A stretch of 64,000 nucleotides of DNA from Streptomyces sp. ISL-100. GTDB lineage: Bacteria; Actinomycetota; Actinomycetes; Streptomycetales; Streptomycetaceae. Below the pieces are notes generated by a model. It saw only the letters and a list, made by a program, of their open reading frames with translations. It was not told the DNA's origin and searched no databases. The position numbers and the translations under genes were made by a program. Each line of letters starts with the position of its first letter. Position 1 is the stretch's first letter. Positions 44,657-54,940 of the stretch are shown in pieces. Location of the stretch: positions 62,001 through 126,000 of the forward strand of contig NZ_JAGGOK010000008.1 in assembly GCF_018614615.1 (NCBI RefSeq). Reading direction: 5' to 3'.

Positions 44657-45631
44657 GTGAACGGACACACATGTCCCGAGTGCGGTACGGACCGGGGTGT
44701 CGCGTCCGACGACGGCAGACCCGGGTGCGGGTGCGGCGCGCCGACGGCGGAGGATTTCAGTCCGCTCCGGATACGTCCGTACGTGACGCTGCACGGGCCG
44801 CCGGAGGCGCAGGGGGGCGCGCTCCCTCCCTACCCGGAGCACGATCGGCCGGAGCCGGGCAGTTGGCAGGAGGGCTCGCAGTACTCGCAGTACGCAGACC
44901 CTGACGACGCGGACGACGCGGACGACGCGGACGACGCGGGCAACACCGACGCCGTGTACGCATTGGGCTCCGGTCAGGGGCGTGCCGCACGCCGCCGGGA
45001 GCAGCGCAAGGGCCCGGCTGTGTGGCTCGCTGTGGGTGCGGCCGTCGTCGCGGTGGTGGGCACCGCGGCGTTCGCCGGCGGCCTGTTCTCGGGGAGCGAC
45101 GAGCAGGAATTCGCGCTGCCGGACCTGGCGACCAGCCCGCCGGCACCGAGCGGCGCCCCCGAGGCGACCGCATCGACGGCGTCCGCGACCGAGTCCGGCA
45201 CCGCGTCCTTCGCGCCGGCCCCCTCGGCATCCGCCTCCACGTCGGGATCCGCGGCGTCGGCCTCGGCGTCGCGGTCGGGTGACGCGCCCCCGGCCGCCCT
45301 GCCCGGCTCGTCGGCGCCGACCACGGCGGCCTCGTCGGCGGCAGCCCCCACGGCGGAGGCCACCGCGGACACGGTGGAGCAGGCACCCGAGCAGCCCGCC
45401 ACCGGCGGCCCTGTGCTGAGCAGGGGCGACCGGGGGCCCGAGGTGGTGGAACTGCAGGACAGGCTGGCGCAGGCCCAGTTCTACAACGGCCCCGACAACG
45501 GCCGGTTCAACGACCGTGTGGAGCAGGCTCTGCGTGCCTACCAGTCGTCGCACAACATCCAGGGCGACCCCGAGGGCACCTACGGCCCCAACACCCGCCG
45601 TGCGCTGGAGGCGGAGACGCAGGAGCCCTGA
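44657..45631 (+). CDS. peptidoglycan-binding-domain protein, membrane-spanning
   Basis: A 324-aa protein. The N terminus has a small CPECG/CGCG zinc-like motif. An acidic DDADDADDADDAGN run follows (from a 9-mer DNA repeat near 44905-44940), then one membrane helix (AVWLAVGAAVVAVVGTAAFA). A Ser/Ala-rich spacer leads to a C-terminal peptidoglycan-binding domain (GDRGPEVVELQDRLAQAQFY, GRFNDRVEQALRAYQSSHNI and YGPNTRRALE). It is probably a cell-wall-associated sensor or scaffold. Confidence 0.88.
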   Translation: MNGHTCPECGTDRGVASDDGRPGCGCGAPTAEDFSPLRIRPYVTLHGPPEAQGGALPPYPEHDRPEPGSWQEGSQYSQYADPDDADDADDADDAGNTDAVYALGSGQGRAARRREQRKGPAVWLAVGAAVVAVVGTAAFAGGLFSGSDEQEFALPDLATSPPAPSGAPEATASTASATESGTASFAPAPSASASTSGSAASASASRSGDAPPAALPGSSAPTTAASSAAAPTAEATADTVEQAPEQPATGGPVLSRGDRGPEVVELQDRLAQAQFYNGPDNGRFNDRVEQALRAYQSSHNIQGDPEGTYGPNTRRALEAETQEP

Positions 45632-45650
45632 GACGGGCCGTCAGACGGGG

Positions 45651-45690
45651 CCTGACCGGTCCTGACGGGTCCTGACGGGTCCTGACGGGC
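45651..45690. repeat. tandem 10-mer repeat (four units)
   Basis: Four copies of CCTGACGGGT (first and last units each with one base change) follow the peptidoglycan-binding gene and precede the small membrane protein at 45728. Confidence 0.85.
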
Positions 45691-45727
45691 TATGGCGTTC
45701 GCGCCGCCCGAGGCGGAATGTCGAAGG

Positions 45728-45925
45728 ATGAACAAGAACTGGCTGCTGCTGGCCCTGCCGCTTCTTCCGCTCCTTCCCTTACTCCTGATCTTTCGGCTGC
45801 TCCGCCGCCGTACCGCCGGCACCTGGAACGGTCCCGACGGCGGACCGCCGCCCTCCGGCGTACGCGAACCGCGCAGGCCCAAGCCCTCTCCGCCGGCCGT
45901 CGCGGAGGCTTTGCCGATGCCGTGA
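45728..45925 (+). CDS. small hydrophobic membrane protein (uncertain)
   Basis: A 65-aa frame with an N-terminal membrane helix (NWLLLALPLLPLLPLLLIF) and a basic, Pro-rich tail (RRRTAGTWNGPDGGPPPSGV). No Shine-Dalgarno sequence is obvious, but the amino acid bias looks coding. It could be a real small membrane protein or chance. Confidence 0.45.
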   Translation: MNKNWLLLALPLLPLLPLLLIFRLLRRRTAGTWNGPDGGPPPSGVREPRRPKPSPPAVAEALPMP

Positions 45926-46050
45926 AGGGGGCGGGCTGGCGTTCTCCCGTTTCGTTTTGTATCGTGGGGAAACAAAGTGGCCTCCGCTCGTTTTCCCTGA
46001 CCGGCGGGCGGGGCCGCTTGTTTCTTTCTTCCGCGCTCTGGAGTACGCCG

Positions 46051-46240
46051 ATGCCGGCAGCCACCACCGTTCTGAACGCCAACGCGCTCCTGCTGGACAT
46101 GGACGGCACGCTCGTCAATTCCGACGCGGTCGTGGAGCGGGTCTGGCGTCGCTGGGCCGCCGCGCACGGCCTGGCCCCGGAAGCGGCCCGGTCATAGATG
46201 GCCGCCAGGGTTGGGAACTACTTTGCGAGGGTGGGTGAAT
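46051..46240 (+). pseudogene. truncated HAD-family hydrolase
   Basis: The start MPAATTVLNANALLLDMDGT, LVNSDAVVERVWRRWAAAHG carries the DxDGT phosphohydrolase motif. A stop codon ends the frame at 46197; a shifted frame then gives VIDGRQGWELL, which is like the expected VHGRQGxxTM. Sequence beyond about 46240 has no HAD homology. So about 85% of the gene is gone. Confidence 0.75.
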
Positions 46241-46579
46241 GAGTGTGCGTTAGCTCGATTGAGTGGTTAACGGGCCAACAGCTTGTAAGACCTGGCGCAC
46301 GGTGCGGTAGCGTCGCGAGTGCGATCTGGGACGCCGAACACGGTGCCAGCGTGCGGGGCCCCTGCTCCACCAGAGAGATGGTTCAGGGCCTCCCCGTCGC
46401 CTCTGGCCGGGTTCACCTGGCCAGATCGTGAGGGACCCCGCCCATTCGGGAGAGGACCACGGACACGATCCGTGTCGCCACCCGGATGCGAAAGCGGGCG
46501 ACCAGTGCGCCCAAGACCGTTCGGAGCGCGCCAGTGGGCGGACTCACTCCTGCTCACTGCTCAGGAACGGTACGCCACC
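46198..46579. other. gene-free stretch after the broken HAD gene
   Basis: About 380 nt without a convincing gene. A possible promoter-like TTGTAA...TAGCGT lies at about 46285-46315. GGACACG/CGTGTC make a small hairpin near 46460. AGGAACGG before 46580 looks like a ribosome-binding site. This may be the leader of the small gene that follows. Confidence 0.4.
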
Positions 46580-46732
46580 ATGGCCGTGCTGCTCCCGGAC
46601 CGGGATGCGCGTCGTGGGCGTGTGGCCGCGCGCGGCCGTTCACGCCCCGACAATGCACGTGAGGACGACCTCACGCAGGTACGGATCGAGGCCCTGGCCG
46701 ACGGCACGGTGCGGCTGCACATCACCGCCTGA
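46580..46732 (+). CDS. short hypothetical protein (50 aa)
   Basis: The frame MAVLLPDRDARRGRVAARGR ... RIEALADGTVRLHITA has an AGGAACGG region upstream. The C-terminal RIEALADGTVRLHI looks like a small beta strand pair. No family was recognised; the protein may be a remnant. Confidence 0.4.
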   Translation: MAVLLPDRDARRGRVAARGRSRPDNAREDDLTQVRIEALADGTVRLHITA

Positions 46733-46754
46733 CCAGGTAAGGCCCCGTCCGGCG

Positions 46755-47336
46755 TCAGCCGGCAACCGCCTCATACAAGCTGAACGCCGCCAGCGCCAGC
46801 ATCAGCGCCGCCGCCACCTTCGTGATCAGGCTCAGGGGCACGTACTTCATCAGCGTCCGGCCGCCCACAATGCCGATTCCCGCGACCGCCCACAGGGCGA
46901 GCACCGCGCCGATGCCCACGGACACCGGATTGTCGTAGCGGGCCGCGAGGGTGGCCGTCATGATCTGCGTGAGGTCGCCGAATTCCGCGACCAGGATCAG
47001 CATGAAACCCGCGCCCGAGACCTTCCAGAAGGACTGGTCGGCGGGGGCCTTGATCTCCTCCTCGCCCTCGTCCTTCTTGAAGAGCAGCACCAGCGCGCCC
47101 GCGAGGAAGAGCACACCGACGACCGCCTGCACCAGCCGGTGCGGCAGCAGGGTCAGCACGCTGCCCGCCGCGATGGCGAGGGCCACGTGCACGGCGAAGG
47201 CGGCGGCGACGCCCGCGAAGACGTACGACGCGCGGTAGCGGGTGCCGAGCATGAGGCCGGCCAGGGCGGTCTTGTCGGGGAGTTCGGCGAGGAAGACGGT
47301 GCCGAAGGTGATCGCCATGATGGTGAAACTGATCAT
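46755..47336 (-). CDS. TMEM165/GDT1 (UPF0016) family Mn2+/Ca2+ exporter
   Basis: A 193-aa membrane protein with six helices. Both copies of the family cation motif are present: FLAELPDKTALAGLMLG near the N terminus and LVAEFGDLTQIMTATLA near residue 120 (ExxD-K/L-T). These bind Mn2+ or Ca2+. A yybP-ykoY-type riboswitch lies upstream in the same orientation, so it is probably a manganese exporter induced by Mn2+ through that RNA. Confidence 0.93.
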   Translation of the reverse strand: MISFTIMAITFGTVFLAELPDKTALAGLMLGTRYRASYVFAGVAAAFAVHVALAIAAGSVLTLLPHRLVQAVVGVLFLAGALVLLFKKDEGEEEIKAPADQSFWKVSGAGFMLILVAEFGDLTQIMTATLAARYDNPVSVGIGAVLALWAVAGIGIVGGRTLMKYVPLSLITKVAAALMLALAAFSLYEAVAG

Positions 47337-47439
47337 GGGGGGTTGGGTTCCTCAATCGGTCGGGCTGCCCGCACCGAGAGAAACCTGCGTGAATCAGGGG
47401 TCGCTTCGGCACGGCAGCGTCGTAAAAGACAACAACACT

Positions 47440-47546
47440 GCGGCCGAAGGTCTCGCTGGCGGACGTACCAGATTCCGCCTCCGGGCGCCGGCTGAGGCGT
47501 GCTCAGCAGTATGTCGACGGTCCGGCGAAGAGCTACTCCCCTTCTG
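47440..47546 (-). promoter_or_regulatory. yybP-ykoY (Mn2+) riboswitch
   Basis: On the minus strand AGAAGGGGAGTAGCTCTTCG begins the element, and GCGAGACCTTCGGC, about 80 nt later, closes the P1 stem (GAAGG pairs with CCTTC). GTACGTCCGCC lies between. This is the known order of the yybP-ykoY class, whose ligand is Mn2+. It sits about 100 nt upstream of the GDT1 start codon. Confidence 0.88.
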
Positions 47547-47582
47547 CTCCGAACAGGGTACGCGACCGGGTCCGGGCCCCGG

Positions 47583-48428
47583 TCAGGGTCCTTGGTCCCG
47601 GGAAGCCTCCCCTTTGTCCCCCTCCTTGTCCCCCTCCTCCCGGTGCACCCGCCCCCGCGCCACCAGTTCCAGCACCGCCGCGACCGCGACCGCCTGCACC
47701 GCGAGCAGCGCGACCAGTACGAACAGCTGCACCACCCCGGCGAGCAGCGGCGAGGCGCCGCCCAGCAGCATGCCGACGAAGGCGCCCGGCAGTGTGACCA
47801 GGCCCACCGTCCTGGTCTGGTCGAGGCCGGGCAGCAGCGCGTCGGAGGCGGCGGGGCGGGCGATCTCCAGCCTGGCGTCGCGGTCGAGGAGGCCGAGCGC
47901 CATGCCCGCCTCCACCTCCCCGTGCCGCGTCTCGAGCTCGTCGAGCGCCCGCCGCCCGCCCAGCACCGTCGCGGTGAGCGCGCCGCCGATGAGGATTCCG
48001 GTGACGGGGACGAGCGCGATGCCGTCGGCCGGTACGAGCCCGGTGAGCAGGAGGGCGGCGACGACGGGGAAGACGCCCGCGCCGATGGGCAGAGCGGCCC
48101 ACCACCAGGTGGCGTTGGGGGTGATGCGCCGTCCTGCGGTGCGTACGGCGACGGCGTACATCAGGGCGAGGAACGCGAGCAGCAGCCATCCGGAGCGTAC
48201 GACCCAGCCGATCAGGAGCGACACGGCGGCGAGCTGTACGGCCGCCCGCAGGCCCGCGACGGCGACGGCGCGGCCCCGGCCGCGTGATCCGTCGTCGGAG
48301 AGGCGGGCGCAGGCGACGACGGTCACCGCGACCGCGAGCAGTACGGCGAGAACCGCTCCGAGCGTGAGGTTGGCGGGCAGCAGGACCTGGGCGTCGGCGG
48401 CGAGAGGTCTCGCTGGCGGGGCGGGCAC
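47583..48428 (-). CDS. FetB/YbbM-type ABC transporter permease
   Basis: A protein of about 281 aa with seven or eight helices (for example LTLGAVLAVLLAVAVTVVAC and LRAAVQLAAVSLLIGWVVR). The UPF0014 signature appears as VRTAGRRITPNATWWW, then GLVPADGIALVPVTGILIGG and LPGAFVGMLLGGASPLLAGV. FetB works with an ATPase FetA in iron export; no ATPase is encoded next to it. The start is uncertain, since the first codons share a 15-mer with the riboswitch. Confidence 0.88.
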   Translation of the reverse strand: MPAPPARPLAADAQVLLPANLTLGAVLAVLLAVAVTVVACARLSDDGSRGRGRAVAVAGLRAAVQLAAVSLLIGWVVRSGWLLLAFLALMYAVAVRTAGRRITPNATWWWAALPIGAGVFPVVAALLLTGLVPADGIALVPVTGILIGGALTATVLGGRRALDELETRHGEVEAGMALGLLDRDARLEIARPAASDALLPGLDQTRTVGLVTLPGAFVGMLLGGASPLLAGVVQLFVLVALLAVQAVAVAAVLELVARGRVHREEGDKEGDKGEASRDQGP

Positions 48429-48607
48429 CGCTCAACTCTAGGGCCGTGGAGGAACGGTGTCGGGATGTCAGAACCCTTGATGTGACGTGCTCATGTCGTC
48501 ACGCTGTTACCTGGCGCCCATCCCCCGGCAATCTGGCGCCGCCACGATGACCGAGCCCGGGATGGCGACGGGCGTCCGGTCAGGCCCCCCACATCAGAGG
48601 AGTTCGC

Positions 48608-49288
48608 ATGTCAGGTGTCTACGCGCGTCGAGCCGCCCTTCGAGCCGCCCGCCCAACCGCCCGGCGAATAGCCGTCCTCACCGCCTCCGCCGCCCTCGCC
48701 GGCACGAGCATCCTGCTCACGGCCCCCACCGCCCAGGCGTCGCCGCCCACCCCCGTGAGCGCTGCCACCGCCCGCACATACCTCGGCCAGCTGACCGAAC
48801 GCGCCGAGGGCTCGTCCACCGGATACAGCCGCGACCTGTTCCCGCACTGGAGCACCCAGTCGGGCGCCTGCAACACCCGCGAGGTCGTCCTCAAGCGCGA
48901 CGGTACGAACGTCCAGCAGGACTCCAGCTGCGCGGCGGTCAGCGGCAGTTGGTACTCGGAGTACGACGGCGCCACCTGGTCGGCCGCGTCCGACGTCGAC
49001 ATCGACCACGTCGTGGCGCTCGCCGAGGCCTGGCGCTCCGGCGCGAGCAGCTGGACGACCGCCCAGCGGCAGTCCTTCGCCAACGACCTGACGCGCCCGC
49101 AGCTCATCGCCGTCACCGACAACGTCAACCAGGCCAAGAGCGACCTGGACCCGGCGGAATGGCTTCCGCCGCGCACCGCCTACCGCTGCATGTACGCCCG
49201 GATGTGGGTGCACGTGAAGCACCACTGGAACCTGACCGTGGACTCCGCAGAGAAGAGCGCGCTCCAGGGCGTGCTCAACAACTGCTGA
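48608..49288 (+). CDS. secreted HNH nuclease (DUF1524/GmrSD-type C-terminal domain)
   Basis: A 226-aa protein. A signal peptide (RRIAVLTASAALAGTSILLT) ends near residue 45 (AQASPPTP). The domain has the DUF1524 HxxP-like motif DVDIDHVVALAEAWRSGAS (His of DHVV), QSFANDLTRPQLIAVTDNVN (the Asn of the HNH set) and KSDLDPAEWLPPRTAYRC, with several cysteines. GAGGAG precedes the start. It probably digests extracellular DNA, as similar Streptomyces secreted nucleases do. Confidence 0.9.
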   Translation: MSGVYARRAALRAARPTARRIAVLTASAALAGTSILLTAPTAQASPPTPVSAATARTYLGQLTERAEGSSTGYSRDLFPHWSTQSGACNTREVVLKRDGTNVQQDSSCAAVSGSWYSEYDGATWSAASDVDIDHVVALAEAWRSGASSWTTAQRQSFANDLTRPQLIAVTDNVNQAKSDLDPAEWLPPRTAYRCMYARMWVHVKHHWNLTVDSAEKSALQGVLNNC

Positions 49289-49390
49289 CCAGGACGGGAA
49301 CCAGGACCTGGACCGGATCCGGGACCGTAAGAGCCTCGCCATCCCCCTCTGCCGTTCCGTACCGTACGGGGCGACAGAGGAGGACGACTT

Positions 49391-51172
<1,782 letters not shown>

Positions 51173-51266
51173 CAGGGCTACGACTTCCCGCACTCCACCG
51201 GCATGATGATGCGGACCCTCCGCTTCCAGCGCCCCCCACACCACGCTCGCCCCGGGAGTCACCGCT

Positions 51267-53165
51267 TTGTCCGCAGTGCACCAAGCCCTCGCCGTCGTGG
51301 GCGCCGGCCCCCGCGGCACCAGCGTGCTCGAAAGGCTCTGTGCCTCCGTGCCCGCCCTGGCACCGGACACCAGGCTGACGGTGCATGTCGTCGATCCCGC
51401 GCCGCCGGGCGCGGGCCGGGTCTGGCGTACCGGACAGCCCGCCGAGCTGCTGATGAACACGGTGGCCTCACAGGTCACACTCTTCACGGACGCGAGCGTC
51501 GACTGTGAGGGCCCGATACGCCCGGGGCCGAGCCTGTACGAGTGGGCGGCCTCGCACAGCCGCGACGCACCGCTCGGCCCCGACGACTACCCGACCCGCG
51601 CCTGTTACGGCCGCTACCTGGAGTGGGTGTTCCGCCAAGTAGTGCGCTGCGCACCGAAATCGGTCACCGTACGGGTGCATCAGGCCCGGGCCGTAAGCCT
51701 CCAGGACGCTCCCGACTCCACGCAGACCCTCGTGCTCGACACCGGCGAGACGCTCACCGGCCTGAGCGCGGTCGTCCTCGCCCAGGGCCATCTGCCGGTG
51801 CACCCCGACCAGTCGGACTCGTACCTCGCCTCCTTCGCCGCCCGCCACGGCCTGCGCCACCTGCCGCCCGCGAACCCCGCCGACCTCGACCTCTCCGCCG
51901 TCGCCCCCGGCGAAGCGGTCCTGCTGCGCGGTCTCGGCCTCAACTTCTTCGACCACATGGCGCTGCTGACCGCAGGGCGCGGCGGCACCTTCACCCGCGC
52001 CCCCGGCGGGGGCCTCGTCTATCACCCGTCGGGCCGCGAGCCGCGGCTGTACGCGGGGTCGCGGCGCGGCGTACCGCACCAGGCGCGCGGCGACAACGCG
52101 AAGGGCCCGTACGGCAGGCACGAACCGCTGCTCCTCACCCCCGGCGTGATCGCGGCCTTCCGCGCCCGCGCGGACGCGGGCGATCCTCCCGACTTCCTGG
52201 CCGAGATATGGCCGCTGGTCGCGAAGGAGGTGGAGACGGTCTACTACGAGACGCTGCTCGGCGCGCAAGCCACGTCGCACAGCGAGGGCTTTCGCGGGCG
52301 TTTCCTCGCGACCGCGCACCGCAGTGCCCAGGAGGCGGACGTACTGGGCCAGTTCGGCGTGCCGCACGAGGAACGCTGGTGCTGGGACGTGACCGCCCGC
52401 CCGTACACCGGCCACACCTTCCGCGACCCGGCGGACCACCGCGCCTGGCTGCTGCGCCACCTGCGGCGGGACGCGGCGCACGCTGCGCTCGGGAACGTCG
52501 CGGGCCCGCGCAAGGCGGCGCTCGACGTACTGCGCGACCTGCGCAACGAACTGCGGCAGATCGTGGACCACGCCGGGCTGCCGGGCGCGTCCCGCCGCGA
52601 CCACCTCGATCGCTGGTACACGCCGCTGAACGCCTTCCTCTCCATCGGCCCGCCGCGCAGGCGGATCGAGGAGATGACGGCGCTGATAGAGGCGGGCGCA
52701 CTGCACGTAATAGGCCCACGCATGACGGTGGAAACGTCCGCCAACGCCTTCGTCGCGTCTTCCCCCGACATACCCGGTTCCGAGGTATCGGCCACGACTC
52801 TCATCGAGGCGCGGCTGCCGGAGCCCGATCTGCGGCGTACGTCGGACGAACTCCTCGCACGGCTCCTGAAGACCGGCCAGTGCCGCCCGCACACGGTTGA
52901 CGGTTATGAGACGGGTGGCCTGGACGTCACGCGCCGCCCGTATCACCTGATAGGCAGTCAGGGGCGGGCGCACCTGCGCCGGTTCGCGTTCGGAGTGCCC
53001 ACGGAGGGCGTGCACTGGGTGACCGCGGCGGGCGCGCGGCCCGGGGTGGACTCGGTGACGCTGACGGACGCGGACGCGGTGGCGCGCGCGGCGCTGCGGG
53101 CGGCGGCGACGGTACGTACGAATGCGGCCATCGGCGCGCCACAGACGAACCGGACACCGACCTGA
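51267..53165 (+). CDS. FAD/NAD(P)-binding protein (PF13454-type)
   Basis: A 632-aa protein. The N terminus is a dinucleotide-binding fold, ALAVVGAGPRGTSVLERLCA (GxGxxG-type). It continues with WRTGQPAELLMNTVASQVTL, the usual continuation in this family. GDDYPTRACYGRYLEWVFRQ and ARHGLRHLPPANPADLDL follow, and the C-terminal half is poorly characterised. The TTG start follows GGGAG by about 9 nt; a GTG 9 nt later is possible. The reaction is unknown. Confidence 0.85.
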   Translation: MSAVHQALAVVGAGPRGTSVLERLCASVPALAPDTRLTVHVVDPAPPGAGRVWRTGQPAELLMNTVASQVTLFTDASVDCEGPIRPGPSLYEWAASHSRDAPLGPDDYPTRACYGRYLEWVFRQVVRCAPKSVTVRVHQARAVSLQDAPDSTQTLVLDTGETLTGLSAVVLAQGHLPVHPDQSDSYLASFAARHGLRHLPPANPADLDLSAVAPGEAVLLRGLGLNFFDHMALLTAGRGGTFTRAPGGGLVYHPSGREPRLYAGSRRGVPHQARGDNAKGPYGRHEPLLLTPGVIAAFRARADAGDPPDFLAEIWPLVAKEVETVYYETLLGAQATSHSEGFRGRFLATAHRSAQEADVLGQFGVPHEERWCWDVTARPYTGHTFRDPADHRAWLLRHLRRDAAHAALGNVAGPRKAALDVLRDLRNELRQIVDHAGLPGASRRDHLDRWYTPLNAFLSIGPPRRRIEEMTALIEAGALHVIGPRMTVETSANAFVASSPDIPGSEVSATTLIEARLPEPDLRRTSDELLARLLKTGQCRPHTVDGYETGGLDVTRRPYHLIGSQGRAHLRRFAFGVPTEGVHWVTAAGARPGVDSVTLTDADAVARAALRAAATVRTNAAIGAPQTNRTPT

Positions 53166-53346
53166 GCGAGGCTTTTCGGCCCCGTTCCCGCCCGTATTCC
53201 CGACGCCCCATTGAACGTGACATGTCCAACATCGCCGTGCCCCTGACGATCTCCGCCGATATCGCAGGCGTACGCTGTATGGCTGTACAGCCGCCCCTGC
53301 CGCTCCCCTGCGACGTCGCGGCGTTGTTACGAACCGGGGAGTCACG

Positions 53347-53997
53347 TTGTTCGAAAGTGTGGGGGCGCTGACCGGCAGCCCATGGATCTACGCCGTGGTC
53401 GCGGTCTCCGTCGTCATGGACGTTTTCCTGCCGGTTCTGCCCAGCGGGGTACTGGTGATCACGGCCGCCACCGCCGCCGCGGCGGGCACCACGACTGTCA
53501 CCGTCGCGGGAGCGGCCGGCCAGGTGGCGCACCAAGTGCCCGACATCCTCGCGCTGATGGTGTGTGCGACGACCGCGTCCGTACTGGGTGACTTCGCGGC
53601 GTACCGGCTGGCCTGGCGCGGCGGCGAACGCCTCGACCGGGCCATCGCCCGATCACGCCGCCTGACCACCGCGCAGGAACGTCTCGGCACCGCGCTCAGC
53701 CGCGGCGGCGGCATCCTCGTCGTCATCGCCCGCTTCGCCCCGGCGGGCCGCTCCGTGGTCTCCCTGGGCGCGGGAGCGGCGCACCGCAAGGTGCGGGAGT
53801 TCCTGCCGTGGTCAGTCCTGGCGGGCATGGCATGGGCCGGCTACAGCGTGGGTCTCGGCTACTTCGGCGCCCAGTGGCTGGGCGCGTCCTGGCTGGGCGC
53901 GGCGGTCTCACTGCTGGCGCTGTTCGTGGCGGGCTCGCTGGCGGCCATGTTCGTACGCCGCCCGGTCGCGGCGCCGCCGGCAACGGTCACGCCTTAA
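53347..53997 (+). CDS. DedA/VTT-family membrane protein
   Basis: A 216-aa protein with five or six hydrophobic segments. The DedA features are VMDVFLPVLPSGVLVITAAT near the N terminus, LMVCATTASVLGDFAAYRLA (Gly-Asp) and ARFAPAGRSVVSLGAGAAHR (FxPxGR). DedA proteins are thought to move lipids across the membrane. The TTG start follows GGGGAG. Its stop overlaps the 3' end of the convergent DUF2277 gene by 4 nt. Confidence 0.88.
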   Translation: MFESVGALTGSPWIYAVVAVSVVMDVFLPVLPSGVLVITAATAAAAGTTTVTVAGAAGQVAHQVPDILALMVCATTASVLGDFAAYRLAWRGGERLDRAIARSRRLTTAQERLGTALSRGGGILVVIARFAPAGRSVVSLGAGAAHRKVREFLPWSVLAGMAWAGYSVGLGYFGAQWLGASWLGAAVSLLALFVAGSLAAMFVRRPVAAPPATVTP

Positions 53998-54233
53998 GCC
54001 TCTTGCCTGACCACCCTTCCCCCTCCTCCTCGCACCTCGATACCGGCGAGGAGCTTGCGGGTCGCCTCGGCCACTTCGTCGACGGCCTGGTCGAACACCT
54101 CACGGTTGTGAGCGGCGGGCACCCGGAATCCGGAGACCTTGCGTACGTACTGCAAGGCAGCCGCGCGGATGTCCTCGTCGGTGGCCTCTTCGGGGAGGAC
54201 GGGCGGACGGAGCGTCTTGATGCTGCGGCACAT
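53994..54233 (-). CDS. DUF2277 family protein
   Basis: A 79-aa protein beginning MCRSIKTLRPPVLPEEATDE, then RAAALQYVRKVSGFRVPAAH and NREVFDQAVDEVAEATRKLL. The MCRSIKTLR start and the RKxSGxRxPxxxNxxxFDxAV core are typical of DUF2277. Function unknown; it may bind a nucleic acid or a partner through its helices. The 3' end overlaps the convergent DedA gene. Confidence 0.9.
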   Translation of the reverse strand: MCRSIKTLRPPVLPEEATDEDIRAAALQYVRKVSGFRVPAAHNREVFDQAVDEVAEATRKLLAGIEVRGGGGRVVRQEA

Positions 54234-54252
54234 ACAACGACGGTAGCGCCAG

Positions 54253-54621
54253 TCAGCGGGTACCGGCGAGGAGCGCTTCGGTGATGAGCCGGACGGCGCG
54301 GGCAAGCCGGTTGAGCTGTTCCAGCTCAACCGCGTAGAGCCTGATGGTGCCCTCGATGACCGTTTCGGAGACTCCGAGGGTGGGCAGCTCCGCGCGGCAG
54401 GTACGGAGCGCCACCCGTACGGCGCGGATCTCGTGCTCGACCTGGAGCTGCGCGTGGCGGGCGAGGAGGACGGGGTGGCGGGTGAGCGTGGAGTATCCGG
54501 CGTAACGGGCCGGCAGGAGATCTCGCAGCCAACGGGCCGCCGTGCGCTCCCAGTCGTGGCTGCCGGGGGCCTTGACCTGACACGGCCAGTCCGGGCTGAG
54601 CGGTGAGAGGGTCTGGGACAT
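54253..54621 (-). CDS. hypothetical helical protein of 122 aa
   Basis: A soluble, mainly helical protein (DWERTAARWLRDLLPARYAG, HAQLQVEHEIRAVRVALRTC, LYAVELEQLNRLARAVRLIT). An extended AT-rich inverted repeat overlaps a promoter-like region about 240 nt upstream of its start. No family is recognised. It lies 19 nt from the DUF2277 gene and may be in one operon with it. Confidence 0.7.
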   Translation of the reverse strand: MSQTLSPLSPDWPCQVKAPGSHDWERTAARWLRDLLPARYAGYSTLTRHPVLLARHAQLQVEHEIRAVRVALRTCRAELPTLGVSETVIEGTIRLYAVELEQLNRLARAVRLITEALLAGTR

Positions 54622-54862
54622 CGTCGTCGCTCCGGCGGGTGGTGGACGGGCTCTGATCGCGGGGTGCCGCGGGGATATGTGGGCGGTCCCGGCCCAGGGG
54701 TAGACCGGGACCGCCGGGGAGGGCCGTCCGCCGAGGAAAGCGGACTGCCCGGAGAGAACACCCGTGGCGACGTGAGGAGGAGTGCGCCGCTCATGGGTAT
54801 CCACTGATGTGACGTGCAAGGGCTGTGACGGCCACACGCAGTAAACATATATACCGCCGAGT

Positions 54863-54895
54863 ACGCAAGGGTATGAAAAAATTCATACCCTGCGT
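54863..54895. promoter_or_regulatory. long AT-rich palindrome (candidate operator)
   Basis: AGGGTATGAA and TTCATACCCT flank AAAA; with one bulged A the arms extend to ACGC and GCGT (14 bp). It stands out in this GC-rich region. On the minus strand, TTCATA followed 18 nt later by TATATA looks like a promoter for the 122-aa gene, so the palindrome would overlap its -35 region. Confidence 0.65.
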
Positions 54896-54940
54896 GCGAT
54901 GAAAGGGCGCACTGAGTAACCGACGGACGGACCGGCCGTC

